A stretch of 64,000 nt of DNA from Novosphingobium profundi (GTDB lineage: Bacteria; Pseudomonadota; Alphaproteobacteria; Sphingomonadales; Sphingomonadaceae). Positions within the stretch are counted from its first letter, which is position 1. Every line of letters begins with the position of its first letter. The notes beneath the pieces are model-generated. The model did no database searches. It saw only the letters and a list, made by a program, of their open reading frames with translations, and had not been told where the DNA came from. Below are positions 44,160-53,635 of this stretch, piece after piece. The DNA is taken from the NCBI RefSeq assembly GCF_020524485.1, contig NZ_JAIVLF010000005.1:372001-436000 (forward strand). The letters run 5' to 3'. The position numbers and the translations under genes were made by a program.

Positions 44160-47100
44160 GGGCGTTATCCTCCTCTTCGGCGCGGGTCTCGGCACGGCTC
44201 TCCCCGAAGCGTTCGTAGAGCATGGGCAGGAGGATCAGCGTCAGCAGCGTGGAGGAGACGAGCCCCCCGATGACAACGATGGCGAGCGGCTTCTGAATCT
44301 CCGAGCCCGGACCACTGGCAAAGAGCAGCGGAACAAGGCCGAAAGCCGCGATCGTTGCGGTCATCAGAACGGGGCGCAGCCGCCGCTCCGCGCCGCGCCG
44401 GACGGCCTCGGCAAGAGGCACGCCCTCCTCGCGCAGTTGCCGGAAGTAGCTGACCATGACGAGCCCGTTCAGCACCGCGATGCCGAGCAGCGCGATGAAG
44501 CCGACCGAGGCAGGCACCGAGAGGTACTCGCCCGAGAGCGCGAGCGAGACCATGCCGCCCACCACCGCGAAGGGGATCATCGCCAGAATCAGCAGCGAGG
44601 CGCGCAGCGAGTGGAGCGTCGCGTAGAGGATCACGAAGATCATCACCAGAGAGATCGGCAGCACCACCATCAGCCGGGCCGAGGCGCGCTGCTGGTTCTC
44701 GAACTGGCCACCCCAGACGATGCGATAGCCCGCCGGCAGCGCTACGTTCTGCGCGATATCGGCCTTGGCCTCCTCGACATAACCGACAAGGTCGCGACCC
44801 GAGACGAAGGCCTGGACAAGCGCGAAGCGCGAGCCGTTCTCGTGCTCCAGCTTCACCGGCCCCTCGACCCGTGCAACGTGCGCGACGTCGCTCGCACGCA
44901 CGAGCTGGCCACTGGGCGAACGGTAGAGCGTATCGGCAAAGGTCTGCGCGGTCAGCCCCTCGCCTTCGCCGCGAATGACAATGGGGACACGCCGGATGCC
45001 TTGCGCGACGACCCCCGCGTGCACGCCCTCGATCTGGGCGCGCATGGCGTCCTGCAGGTCGCTGACCGGCATGCCGACGCGGCCCGCCTCGACGCGGTCA
45101 ACCGCAAGCTGGAGGTAGTCGACGCTGTCGTTCGCGACCGTCATCGCCTCACTGGTTCCGCGAATGGCTTCGAGACGGCCCTGGATGGCGCCCGCGATGC
45201 GCGAGAGCTCGACCAGGTCCGGCCCGAAGACCTTGATCGCAAGGTCCCCGCGCGAACCGGTGAGCATTTCGGAAATGCGCATGTCGATGGGCTGGGTGAA
45301 GCTGGGCTCGATGCCGGGCAGCGCGGCAAGCGCCGTGCGGATCTCGCCGATCAGCCACTCCTTGTCGGCCACGCGCCATTCCTCGCGCGGGGCAAGTTCC
45401 AGGAAGGTGTCGGTCTCGTTGGGGCTCATCGGGTCGAGGCCCAGTTCGTCCGAGCCCACGCGGGCAATTGCCGCACGCACTTCGGGCACCTTGTCGAGGA
45501 TCACCCGCTGCGCCTTCATGTCGCCCTCGACACTGTGTTCGAGCGAGATCGAGGGCAGCTTGGTCAGCTGCACGATGACCGAACCCTCGTCCATCGTCGG
45601 CAGGAAGGTCTTGCCGGTCAGGCTATAGGCAAAGACGGTGACCACCAGCGAGAGCCCCGCAACCGCGTAGACCAGCCGCCGCCGCGCGAAGGCGCCTGCC
45701 AGCACGCCATGATAGCGCGGGCTGAGCTGGCGCATCAGCCAGGGTTCGTGCGCGTGCCCGTGCTCTTCGGCCTTCACCTTGAGGACGAAATAGGCAAGCA
45801 CCGGCACCAGCGTCAGCGAGAGCACCAGCGCGGACAACAGCGCCAGGACGATGGTCATGGCGACGGGCGCGAAAAGCTTGCCCTCCAGCCCCTGCAGCGT
45901 GAGGAGCGGCAGGAAGACCAGCGCGATGATCGCCATGCCCGAAGCGACCGGCTTGGCCACTTCGGCCGAGGCGACGAGCACGTTGGGAAGCTTGCCGTTT
46001 TTGGCATGTTTCGGGTCGGAAAGGCGCTCGACCACGTTCTCGACCACGACGACCGCGCCATCGACGAGCATACCCACCGCGATCGCAATGCCGCCAAGGC
46101 TCATGAGGTTGGCGGTGAGGCCGATCGCGCGCATGAAGATGAAGGTGAGGAGCACCGCCATGGGCAGCGCCAGCGCCACGATCAGCGAGGCGCGCACGTC
46201 GCCCAGGAACAGGAGGAGCAGAACAACGACCAGGATGGTCGCCTCCAGCAGCGCCTTTTCCACCGTGCCCACGGCCCGTTCGATGAGGTCCGAACGGTCG
46301 TAGAAGACCGCCACCTTCATGCCCTCGGGAAGGCTCGGCTGGAGATCCTCAAGGCGTGCTTTCACGCCATCGACGACCTGCGCTGCGTCCGCCCCGCGAA
46401 GACCGATGACAAGGCCTTCCACCGCCTCGCCCGTGCCGTTCTTGCTGACCGCGCCGTAGCGGGTCAGGCTGCCGGTGCGCACATCGGCGACATCGCTTAC
46501 GCGCACCACGCGCTGCCCGTCACTGCGCACGACCACGGCGGCCAGATCCTCCAGCGTTTCCACCCGCGCGGTGGAACGCACGATGAGCGCCTCCTCACCT
46601 GTATCGAGACGGCCCGCACCATCGTTGCGGTTGGAGGCCTCGACCGCCTCGGCAAGGTCCGAAATGGTGAGCCCGGCTGCGGCCAGCGCGCTCATGTCAG
46701 GAGCGACCTCGAAGGTCTCGACCCGGCCGCCCAGCGCGTTGACGTCGGCAACGCCGGGCACCGTGCGCAGCGCCGGGCGGATCACCCAGTCGAGCGTGCG
46801 GCGCTTCTCGGCAAGGCTCTGTGGTCCCTCCAGCGTGAACATGTACATGTCCGAGAGCGGTGTCGAGATCGGCGCCATGCCGCCCGACACGTTCTCGGGC
46901 AGGTCGCCCATGATCCCGTTCAGCCGCTCGGCCACCTGCGTGCGCGCCCAGTAGATGTCGGCGCTGTCGTCGAAGTCGATGGTGATGTCGGCGATGGCGT
47001 ACTTGGCGACCGAGCGCAGCGTGGCCTGGCTGGGGATGCCCAGCATCTCCATCTCGATGGGGGTGATGACGCGGCTTTCGACCTCCTCGGGCGTCATGCC

Positions 47101-47262
47101 CGGCGCTTTCAGGATGATCTTGACCTGCGTGCTGGAGATGTCCGGAAAGGCATCGATGGGCAGGCGCAGGAACGACCAGGTGCCGAGCCCGGCCAGCGCA
47201 ATCGCGAGCGCAAGCATGGCGAGACGCCAGGCCAGCGCCCGTTCGACAAGGGTGCGCAACAT
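44152..47262 (-). CDS. CzcA/CusA-type heavy-metal RND efflux pump
   Basis: The 1036-residue inner-membrane transporter uses the proton gradient to expel metal cations through the tripartite complex. It shows the RND layout: a first helix, a large periplasmic loop, six helices, a second loop and five or six helices. The start is typical HME-RND (PIDAFPDISSTQVKI, MTPEEVESRVITPIE). The fourth helix reads GMLVDGAVVVVENVVERL, with the charged relay residues. SLGGIAIAVG and LPTMDEGSVIVQL also match the heavy-metal subclass. Which metal (Co/Zn/Cd or Cu/Ag) cannot be told safely from sequence. It sits between the fusion protein (4-nt gap) and the TolC-type gene (8-nt overlap). Confidence 0.95.
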   Translation of the reverse strand: MLRTLVERALAWRLAMLALAIALAGLGTWSFLRLPIDAFPDISSTQVKIILKAPGMTPEEVESRVITPIEMEMLGIPSQATLRSVAKYAIADITIDFDDSADIYWARTQVAERLNGIMGDLPENVSGGMAPISTPLSDMYMFTLEGPQSLAEKRRTLDWVIRPALRTVPGVADVNALGGRVETFEVAPDMSALAAAGLTISDLAEAVEASNRNDGAGRLDTGEEALIVRSTARVETLEDLAAVVVRSDGQRVVRVSDVADVRTGSLTRYGAVSKNGTGEAVEGLVIGLRGADAAQVVDGVKARLEDLQPSLPEGMKVAVFYDRSDLIERAVGTVEKALLEATILVVVLLLLFLGDVRASLIVALALPMAVLLTFIFMRAIGLTANLMSLGGIAIAVGMLVDGAVVVVENVVERLSDPKHAKNGKLPNVLVASAEVAKPVASGMAIIALVFLPLLTLQGLEGKLFAPVAMTIVLALLSALVLSLTLVPVLAYFVLKVKAEEHGHAHEPWLMRQLSPRYHGVLAGAFARRRLVYAVAGLSLVVTVFAYSLTGKTFLPTMDEGSVIVQLTKLPSISLEHSVEGDMKAQRVILDKVPEVRAAIARVGSDELGLDPMSPNETDTFLELAPREEWRVADKEWLIGEIRTALAALPGIEPSFTQPIDMRISEMLTGSRGDLAIKVFGPDLVELSRIAGAIQGRLEAIRGTSEAMTVANDSVDYLQLAVDRVEAGRVGMPVSDLQDAMRAQIEGVHAGVVAQGIRRVPIVIRGEGEGLTAQTFADTLYRSPSGQLVRASDVAHVARVEGPVKLEHENGSRFALVQAFVSGRDLVGYVEEAKADIAQNVALPAGYRIVWGGQFENQQRASARLMVVLPISLVMIFVILYATLHSLRASLLILAMIPFAVVGGMVSLALSGEYLSVPASVGFIALLGIAVLNGLVMVSYFRQLREEGVPLAEAVRRGAERRLRPVLMTATIAAFGLVPLLFASGPGSEIQKPLAIVVIGGLVSSTLLTLILLPMLYERFGESRAETRAEEEDNAHA

Positions 47263-47266
47263 GGCC

Positions 47267-48385
47267 TTACTGCTCCGCCAGAAGGGACTTGAGTTCGGCC
47301 ACGCCGTGCGTTGCCACCTGCTCTCCCGCCTTCAGGCCCTCGGCCACGATGGCACGCCCACCGGCCTCGGCGACCAGTTGCACATCGCGGCGCACGAAGC
47401 GGCCCTTCTGCGCTACGAAGACGACGTTCGCCTCGCCGATCCGGGTAATTGCGGTGGCGGGGACGGAGACCCCCTCTCCCCCACTGCCGGGATCGCGGAT
47501 CACCGCCATGACCCCGCGCCCGGGCACAAGGCCTGCCGTGTCGTGCAGCCGCGCCTTGGCAAGGATCGAGCGCGTCTGGGGATCAAGCGAGGCGCCAACG
47601 GACACGATCCGGCCCGCAATCGGCGTAGCGTCGCCCTCCCGCACTGCTACTTCGACATCCATGCCCGGACGCACCTTGCCCGCCAGCCGCTCGGGCAACT
47701 GGAGATCGAGGGTCAACGCCGCGGTATTCTCGATGACGAAAGGAGCTTCGTCGCTGCCGACACCGCCGCCCGTTTCCACGCCGACATGGGCGACACGCCC
47801 GGCAATCGGCGCACGCAGGGTCACGGTACCATCCGCCCCTGCTCCTGCGAGCGCGAGGAGGCGCTGGTTTTCCGATACGCTCGCCTCTGCCTGCCGCAGG
47901 CTGGCGCGCGCCTCGTCCGCGCGGGCTCCAGCCACGACGCCTTCCTTCGCGAGCGTCTCCAGCCGCTGTGCCCGCGCCCGTTCGAGCGCGAGATCGGCGC
48001 GGGAGCGCTGCAGGGCCGCGCTGAACTGCACCGCATCGGCCGCGCGCACCACCGCGAGCGGAGCCCCGTGCGCGACATTCTCGCCTTCGAGCACGAAGAG
48101 CTGCGCGACCGTGCCGGTGAACGGCGTCGTCACCGCGACCTTCGCCTGAGGCGGGAGCGTCACCTGCGCCGGGACGGTCCCCAGCGGCACGCCCTCGGCG
48201 CGTACGGCCGCCTCGGTCCGGACCCCCAGCGCCTTGACCTGCTCGGCGCTCAGGGCACCCGCAGGGCCATCCTGCGCCGCCTCGCTGCTTTCCTCGACCC
48301 GGGCGTCCGGGCGCAAGGCGAAATAGACACCGCCCGCAAGGGCAAGCGCGGCGGCGGCAAGGCCGGCAAGAGTGGTCCTGTTCAT
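47267..48385 (-). CDS. Periplasmic adaptor of heavy-metal RND efflux (CzcB/CusB type)
   Basis: This is a 372-residue membrane fusion protein linking the RND pump to the outer-membrane channel. The N-terminus has a membrane anchor or signal (TTLAGLAAAALALAGGVYFAL). The biotinyl-lipoyl halves are visible as VTTPFTGTVAQLFVLEGENVAHGAPLAVV and LRAPIAGRVAHVGVETGGGVG, flanking a helical hairpin (RSRADLALERARAQRLETLAKEGVV). The beta-barrel and membrane-proximal domains follow. There is no extra metal-binding N-terminal domain. It is the first gene of the efflux operon, divergent from the two-component genes, with a palindromic operator in the 115-bp gap. Confidence 0.92.
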   Translation of the reverse strand: MNRTTLAGLAAAALALAGGVYFALRPDARVEESSEAAQDGPAGALSAEQVKALGVRTEAAVRAEGVPLGTVPAQVTLPPQAKVAVTTPFTGTVAQLFVLEGENVAHGAPLAVVRAADAVQFSAALQRSRADLALERARAQRLETLAKEGVVAGARADEARASLRQAEASVSENQRLLALAGAGADGTVTLRAPIAGRVAHVGVETGGGVGSDEAPFVIENTAALTLDLQLPERLAGKVRPGMDVEVAVREGDATPIAGRIVSVGASLDPQTRSILAKARLHDTAGLVPGRGVMAVIRDPGSGGEGVSVPATAITRIGEANVVFVAQKGRFVRRDVQLVAEAGGRAIVAEGLKAGEQVATHGVAELKSLLAEQ

Positions 48386-48409
48386 GGTCTCCTGAAATGC
48401 GCCTTCAAC

Positions 48410-48447
48410 CTGACAGGACCCTGTCAGTTTCGCAGCGTATTGACAGG
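48410..48447. promoter_or_regulatory. TGACAGG palindromic operator between the efflux operon and its regulator
   Basis: CTGACAGG (48410-48417) and CCTGTCAG (48420-48427) form a perfect inverted repeat with a 2-bp spacer. A third copy, TGACAGG, lies at 48441-48447. The sites occupy the short divergent region and resemble the TGACA/TGTCA half-sites of CusR-type OmpR-family regulators. Binding by the adjacent response regulator is inference. Confidence 0.65.
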
Positions 48448-48500
48448 TTCACGAGGACAGGCCGATGAGGCCCTAGCCCAGCCGAGGGAGAACAGCGGCC

Positions 48501-49157
48501 ATGCGCGCACTTCTGGTGGAAGATGATGACCAACTGAGCGAGCGCCTTTCCGGGCGCCTGCGCTCGGCAGGCTTTGCCGTGGATGTCGCGCGCTCGCGCA
48601 GCGAAGGCGAGGACTGGCCGGACATGGACAAGATCGCGGTCATCATCCTCGACCTTGGCCTTCCCGACGGCTCGGGCATGGAGCTTCTCGACTATTGGCG
48701 GCGGCGCAAGGTGACCTGCCCGATCCTGATCCTCACCGCACGCGGTAGCTGGCAGGACAAGGTTGCCGGGCTCAACGCGGGCGCGGACGACTTCGTGGTC
48801 AAGCCGGTGCGCTTCGAGGAACTGCTCGCCCGCCTTCACGCGCTCTTGCGGCGCGAGAACGGCGCACGCGAAACCTGGCTGGAGGACAGCGGCATCCGCA
48901 TCGATCCGGTCGGCCGCGTGGTCGAATGCGACGGGGAAGCACTGGCGCTCAGCAAACAGGAATTTCGCCTGCTCAGCCTGTTCGTGCGGCGTTCGGGCCA
49001 GATCCTCTCGCAGGCCGATATCGGCGAGCACCTCTACGAGCTGTCCAGCCATTACGATCTCAACTCGGTCGAGGTCCTGGTCTCGCGCCTGCGCCGCAAG
49101 ATCGGCAAGAGCCGCATTCGCACCGTGCGCGGGCTTGGCTACAGGTTCGGCGCATGA
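48501..49157 (+). CDS. OmpR-family response regulator of the metal efflux system
   Basis: The 218-residue protein has an N-terminal receiver domain with acidic pair ED at residues 7-8, phosphoacceptor D51 in IILDLGLPDGSG, the threonine in LILTARG and the lysine in FVVKPVRFEELL. The C-terminal winged helix has LSKQEFRLLSLFVRRSGQILS and DLNSVEVLVSRLRRKIGKSRIRTVRGLGYRF. Its stop overlaps the sensor kinase start (ATGA), and it is divergent from the efflux operon. This arrangement is the usual one for metal-responsive CzcRS/CusRS systems. It most likely activates the efflux operon by binding the TGACAGG sites in the shared promoter region. Confidence 0.92.
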   Translation: MRALLVEDDDQLSERLSGRLRSAGFAVDVARSRSEGEDWPDMDKIAVIILDLGLPDGSGMELLDYWRRRKVTCPILILTARGSWQDKVAGLNAGADDFVVKPVRFEELLARLHALLRRENGARETWLEDSGIRIDPVGRVVECDGEALALSKQEFRLLSLFVRRSGQILSQADIGEHLYELSSHYDLNSVEVLVSRLRRKIGKSRIRTVRGLGYRFGA

Positions 49158-50575
49158 GCCATTCCGCCGCCTGCACCACCGCGCACACCCCGAGGCGCGG
49201 GCGCTGGAACTGGCGCTCGCTGAGAGTGCGCCTGCTCTTCGCCTCGCTGGCCTGGATCGCGCTTGGCATCGCCGGGATCTGGTATTCGGCAACCCGCCTC
49301 TTTGCCAAGCACGTCGAGCAGAACTACCACGACGAGCTTCAGGTCCACGTCCGGGAACTGGGCCGCCTCGTGCGCGTCGAGCCCGACGGCACGATCCGGC
49401 TCGACCGTCCGCTGTCCGATCCGCGCTTCGCAGTGCCCGATGGCGGCTTCTACTGGCAGGTCAGCATCGATGGCTATCCGCCGCTGCGCTCGGCCTCGCT
49501 CACCCACGGTGAGCTCGACACCTCGATCGCGCATGACAGTTCGATCCACCACCACGTCGAGAGCGGCCCCACGGGCCCTACCATCACCTACGGCTTCGTG
49601 CGCAAGGCTGAGGGGCTGGGCGATGTCCACTACGTGATCGCCACCGATGAGCGCATCCTCGACGACATCATCGCCCGTTTCGATCACGAGCTGCGGCTCT
49701 GGCTGGGGCTGCTGGCCGCGCTGCTGGGCACGACCGGGGTAGTGTATGTTGCCTTCGGCCTGCGTCCGCTTGACCGGCTGGGCGCGGCCAGCGCGCGGCT
49801 GCGCGAGGGCACGGCCGCGCGCCTGGAAGGGACCTACCCGACCGAAATTGCCCCGCTTGTCTCGGACCTCAATGTCTTCATCGAGCACAGCCAGGGCGCA
49901 GTCGAACGCGCGCGGCTGGAGGCGGGCAACCTCGCTCATTCGCTCCGTACCCCGCTTGCGGTGATGACCGACGAGGCCGAGCGCCTCAGCCAGGATCCGG
50001 CGACGCAGGCGGCGGGCGCAACGCTGCTGGAGCAGAGCCGGATCATGGTCCAGCAGATCGAGTACCAGCTCGCCCGCGCCCGCGCGACGGCCAGCGCGCG
50101 GCGTCCCGGAACGGTAAGCCGCATCGCCAAGGTCCTCCCCCCCTTGGTCTCCGCGATGCAGCGCCTGCACCGCGACACCAGCTTCTCCGTCGCCATGTCC
50201 GAGCAGACCGACCTTGCCCTTCCGGTCGACCCGGTGGACCTTTCCGAACTGCTCGCGATCCTCCTCGACAACGCGGGCAAGTGGGCCACGCGCAAGGTCT
50301 TCGTCGCCGTCGAGCAACGGGGCACGGCGACGGGAAGCCTGCTCGTGGTGCGCATCCTGGATGATGGTCCGGGCCTCACGCCCGAACAGATCGCACAAGC
50401 CTTCGAAATCGGCTCACGCTTCGATCCGGCCATGGCGGGCTCAGGCCTTGGCCTTGCCATCGCGCGCGACATCGCCGGGGCCTATGGCCTGGAACTTGCC
50501 CTTTCCCCGCGCCGCGATGCCCCAAGCGGCCTCGAAGCGCGCGTGGAAATTCCCGTCCCGGACGGCACCGACTGA
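49154..50575 (+). CDS. Sensor histidine kinase of the metal efflux system
   Basis: The 473-residue inner-membrane kinase has a first helix at about 27-46, a periplasmic sensor of ~130 residues and a second helix at about 181-203. HAMP and HisKA domains follow, with H262 in LAHSLRTPLAVM, and an ATPase domain with LDNAGKWA, LDDGPGL and GSGLGLAIARDIAG. The periplasmic part contains a histidine-rich stretch (AHDSSIHHHVES: H127 and H132-134), a plausible metal-sensing site. The ATG overlaps the regulator stop by 4 nt. Metal specificity is not deducible. Confidence 0.92.
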   Translation: MSHSAACTTAHTPRRGRWNWRSLRVRLLFASLAWIALGIAGIWYSATRLFAKHVEQNYHDELQVHVRELGRLVRVEPDGTIRLDRPLSDPRFAVPDGGFYWQVSIDGYPPLRSASLTHGELDTSIAHDSSIHHHVESGPTGPTITYGFVRKAEGLGDVHYVIATDERILDDIIARFDHELRLWLGLLAALLGTTGVVYVAFGLRPLDRLGAASARLREGTAARLEGTYPTEIAPLVSDLNVFIEHSQGAVERARLEAGNLAHSLRTPLAVMTDEAERLSQDPATQAAGATLLEQSRIMVQQIEYQLARARATASARRPGTVSRIAKVLPPLVSAMQRLHRDTSFSVAMSEQTDLALPVDPVDLSELLAILLDNAGKWATRKVFVAVEQRGTATGSLLVVRILDDGPGLTPEQIAQAFEIGSRFDPAMAGSGLGLAIARDIAGAYGLELALSPRRDAPSGLEARVEIPVPDGTD

Positions 50576-50928
50576 CGCAGGCCTGCCGGTCGGTCTGCGG
50601 GAGATAGCGCGTCTTGTCGCGCATCGCCCCGCCCCATTGACCCTTCGCGCACGCGCAGTAGAGGAGCCACCCTGCACTGCAGCGCGCCCTGTCGCGGCCC
50701 GCGCCCCACAGCCCTTATGGAACAGTAATCCTTGCCCACGCGCCTGAAATCGGCCCGACGATTGCCCGAAACGGCATCTCCACGAGGGTCTACAGTCAAC
50801 TACTTATTCGCACGCGCACAAGACCGGACGGGCCAATTCTCGCCAGCTTCCCCGGCAAGCGGCCAAACCACAAAACCAGCGGCCGCCACCACGGGACTGC
50901 CATTAGATTCATGGTTTGGGGAGCTTTC
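50576..50928 (+). promoter_or_regulatory. Upstream region of the TonB-dependent receptor
   Basis: This 353-bp region between the kinase gene and the receptor has no supportable gene. Near its end, CCAAACCA (50863-50870) and TGGTTTGG (50912-50919) form a perfect inverted repeat with a 41-nt spacer. The right arm abuts the ribosome site GGGGAG (50918-50923). No clear promoter hexamers were found. Confidence 0.45.
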
Positions 50929-53337
50929 ATGTTGACGAAGATCCATTTCGCCAGGGCCTTGGCCTGCAGTGTTTCGCTGATAGCCTTCACGGCCGGGACC
51001 GCGCAGGCCGAAGAGGCCGCGCCGGCACCAGCGCCTGCACCCGCCCCGGCTCCGGCCGCCACCGGCCTCAACGACATTATCGTGACCGCCGAGCGCCGCG
51101 AGGTCAGCCTCCAGGATGCTCCGCTCTCGGTCTCGGCGATCAGCGCCGAGGACCTGAAGGCTGCCAATATCACCGACATCACCGGCCTCAACGGTTCGGT
51201 CCCGGGCCTTGTCGTCGCGCGTTCGGGCGGTGGTGAGCGTATCATCTCGATCCGCGGCATCGGCTCGGAAACGCCCGAGAACACCAACACCCAGCCCGGC
51301 GTCTCCTACCACATCGACGGCGTCTACATCTTCAACTCGATCGCCGCCTCGGCCGCCTTCATCGACGTCGCCCAGGTCGAAGTCCTGCGCGGCCCCCAGG
51401 GCACGCTGTTCGGCCAGGGCTCGACCGGCGGCACGATCAACGTCGTCTCGGTCGACCCGACGATGGACGCGGTCACCGGCTATGCCAACGGCGGCTTCGG
51501 CAACTACGCCTACAAGGAAGCGAGCGCGGCGCTCAACGTGCCACTCACCGACACGCTGGCCGTGCGCGGCGCCTTCCAGATGACCAAGCACGATGGCTAC
51601 GCCAAGGCCACCGAGGTCCCCGGCACCGACAGCTATGATCTGGACGATCAGGACGAGTACGGCTGGCGTCTCGGCGCAAAGTGGGCGCCCACGGCCAACT
51701 TCTCGATTACCCTCAACGCGATCAACTTCCACTCCGACACCAACGGCCCGGCGCAGAAGAACATCCTCGATCCCGAGGACGATCCGCGTATCCTGACCCA
51801 GGACTATCCGGGCCGCTCGCTGGTCGAGACCGAGCTCTACACCGGCACGATCCGCTACGAGGCACCGTTCGCCACGTTCAAGTCGATCACCGGCTACCAG
51901 AAGCTGCACTCGATCCAGGCCTGGGACGCGGACGGGCTTGATGCCGCGACCTTCTCGGCTGTGACCTACAACCCGGACAGCTGGACCTACTCCAACTACG
52001 ACCACGTGCCCCTGTGGCAGTCGGACACGGAAAGCTGGAGCCAGGAATTCAACATCACCTCCAACGGCTCGGGTCCGCTGAGCTGGGTTGCGGGCGGCGT
52101 CTACCTGCATTCCGATAACGAGCAGTACATCAACGAGTACCGCGCGGCCGACGACAACATCATCCAGCCCGCGCTGCCCCTGACCACGCCCTGGGACGAC
52201 CCGCTGGTGGGCAACCTGGCCTATGCGGAACTTTCCTCGATCGAGCGTGACCTCTGGGCCGTCTACGCGCAAGCCACCTACGACCTGACCGACAAGCTCG
52301 CGCTCACCGCAGGCGTTCGCTACAACCACGACAAGGCACAGGGCATGTCGGACAGCGTGTCGGGCGGCTCATCCAGCCAGACATCAGGCGCCTATCTCCA
52401 GCCCGCCTACACCGGCAGCCGCAAGACCAAGGCCTGGACCGGCAAGGTCGCGCTGGACTACCAGATCACGCCGGAGAACATGGTCTACGCCAGCTGGACG
52501 CGCGGTTTCAAGCCGGGCGGCATCAACTCGGCGGCCTCGGCGGGCAGCGGGGGCCTCGCGCTGGGCCTGATGGACTCGGTCCAGCCCACCTACACCAAGG
52601 AGACCGTAGACAGCTTCGAGATCGGCACCAAGAACCGCTTCGCGAACGACACGCTCCAATTGAACGCTTCGGGTTTCCTCTATCTCTACAAGGACATGCA
52701 GTTCCTGGAGGAAGACCCCGTGCTCTACGGCGAGGGCATCTCGAACGCGCCCAAGGCCCGCGTCTACGGCATCGAGCTCGAAGCCCAGTGGGCGCCAACC
52801 GAGCACTTCCGCGTCGATGCCTCGGGCTCGTGGCTGGAGGGTGAGTTCACCGAAGACTACTTCGCGCTCGATCCGGCGGCGGCGGCGGCGGCGCAGAACG
52901 CGGCGGGCTATGGCGACTGGCTGTTCTGGAGCAACTATTACGACGCCTCGGTCGTGCGCGATGGCGCGCGCGCCAACATCAACGGCAACCGCATTCCCAA
53001 GCTGCCGCGCTGGCAGGGCACGCTGGCGGCAACCTACACCAACAAGGTTGGCCCGGGTAACCTGACCGCCCGCGCCCAGGCGATCTATCGCGGCAAGTAC
53101 CAGTACCGCGTCTTCAACGACGCCGACGTCGACCTCGCCTCCTCCTACACCCAGGTCAACACCATGGTGAAGTACGAGCCCGAGGACACGAACTTCTCGA
53201 TGATGTTCCGCGTCATCAACCTGTTCGACACGAACGGTGTGAACTCGCGCTTCTCCGATCCCTATGGCAGCGCGCAGGTGATGGAGACCTACATTCCGCC
53301 GCGCCAGTTCATCCTGTCGTTCGGTTACACCTTCTAA
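50929..53337 (+). CDS. TonB-dependent outer-membrane receptor
   Basis: The 802-residue protein imports a bulky substrate across the outer membrane with energy from TonB-ExbBD. The start at 50929 follows GGGGAG. Signal peptide is residues 1-28 (ACSVSLIAFTAGTAQAE), followed by an unusual Ala-Pro repeat (APAPAPAPAPAPA). Then come the TonB box-like DIIVTAERR, the plug domain (SIRGIGSE, VEVLRGPQGTLFGQGSTGGTINVVS) and a 22-strand barrel ending FILSFGYTF. It belongs to the large sphingomonad group of receptors usually paired with catabolic genes. An iron-siderophore role is less likely given the neighbours. A terminator follows, and a catabolic cluster starts downstream on the same strand. Confidence 0.93.
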   Translation: MLTKIHFARALACSVSLIAFTAGTAQAEEAAPAPAPAPAPAPAATGLNDIIVTAERREVSLQDAPLSVSAISAEDLKAANITDITGLNGSVPGLVVARSGGGERIISIRGIGSETPENTNTQPGVSYHIDGVYIFNSIAASAAFIDVAQVEVLRGPQGTLFGQGSTGGTINVVSVDPTMDAVTGYANGGFGNYAYKEASAALNVPLTDTLAVRGAFQMTKHDGYAKATEVPGTDSYDLDDQDEYGWRLGAKWAPTANFSITLNAINFHSDTNGPAQKNILDPEDDPRILTQDYPGRSLVETELYTGTIRYEAPFATFKSITGYQKLHSIQAWDADGLDAATFSAVTYNPDSWTYSNYDHVPLWQSDTESWSQEFNITSNGSGPLSWVAGGVYLHSDNEQYINEYRAADDNIIQPALPLTTPWDDPLVGNLAYAELSSIERDLWAVYAQATYDLTDKLALTAGVRYNHDKAQGMSDSVSGGSSSQTSGAYLQPAYTGSRKTKAWTGKVALDYQITPENMVYASWTRGFKPGGINSAASAGSGGLALGLMDSVQPTYTKETVDSFEIGTKNRFANDTLQLNASGFLYLYKDMQFLEEDPVLYGEGISNAPKARVYGIELEAQWAPTEHFRVDASGSWLEGEFTEDYFALDPAAAAAAQNAAGYGDWLFWSNYYDASVVRDGARANINGNRIPKLPRWQGTLAATYTNKVGPGNLTARAQAIYRGKYQYRVFNDADVDLASSYTQVNTMVKYEPEDTNFSMMFRVINLFDTNGVNSRFSDPYGSAQVMETYIPPRQFILSFGYTF

Positions 53338-53364
53338 GCCAATCCATCCGCAATGGCCGGTCTG

Positions 53365-53405
53365 CGGGCGCGGGGAGCAAGGCTCCTCGCGCCCGTTCCC
53401 TTTTG
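53365..53405 (+). terminator. Terminator after the TonB-dependent receptor
   Basis: CGGGCGCGGGGAGC (53365-53378) pairs with GCTCCTCGCGCCCG (53382-53395), with one G-T pair, followed by TTCCCTTTT. Confidence 0.85.
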
Positions 53406-53635
53406 TGCGCAAGTGCGGCATAAGACGCTGCAGCGCATCATGGAGGTGTAGAATGGACCCCATGAGCCGCCACGCCGCCATGCCCCTGTCGCACGCAAGG
53501 ACACCAGAGCTGAAACCGCTGCCGGATCAAGTGTTGAGGCGCACACCATCAAGAGTGCACCCCGCCAGTTCGGGAACATGCTGCCACACGAATCCCGGCC
53601 ACGAAGCCGGGACGAAGCTGTAAGCAGGAGATACG

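Noticed and set aside
44137..47292. A 1051-codon open frame on the plus strand opposite the RND pump
   Set aside because: It is a by-product of high GC and codon bias on the coding strand; the translation is His/Arg/Asp-rich low-complexity and the minus strand encodes a textbook CzcA.
51013..51060. Ala-Pro codon repeat in the TonB receptor as a regulatory microsatellite
   Set aside because: It reads in frame as a periplasmic Ala-Pro linker common after signal peptides; the repeat unit keeps the frame and gives no sign of phase variation.
52874..52895. GGC/GCG triplet run in the TonB receptor
   Set aside because: It encodes a short alanine run in an extracellular loop and is a normal GC-rich coding artefact.
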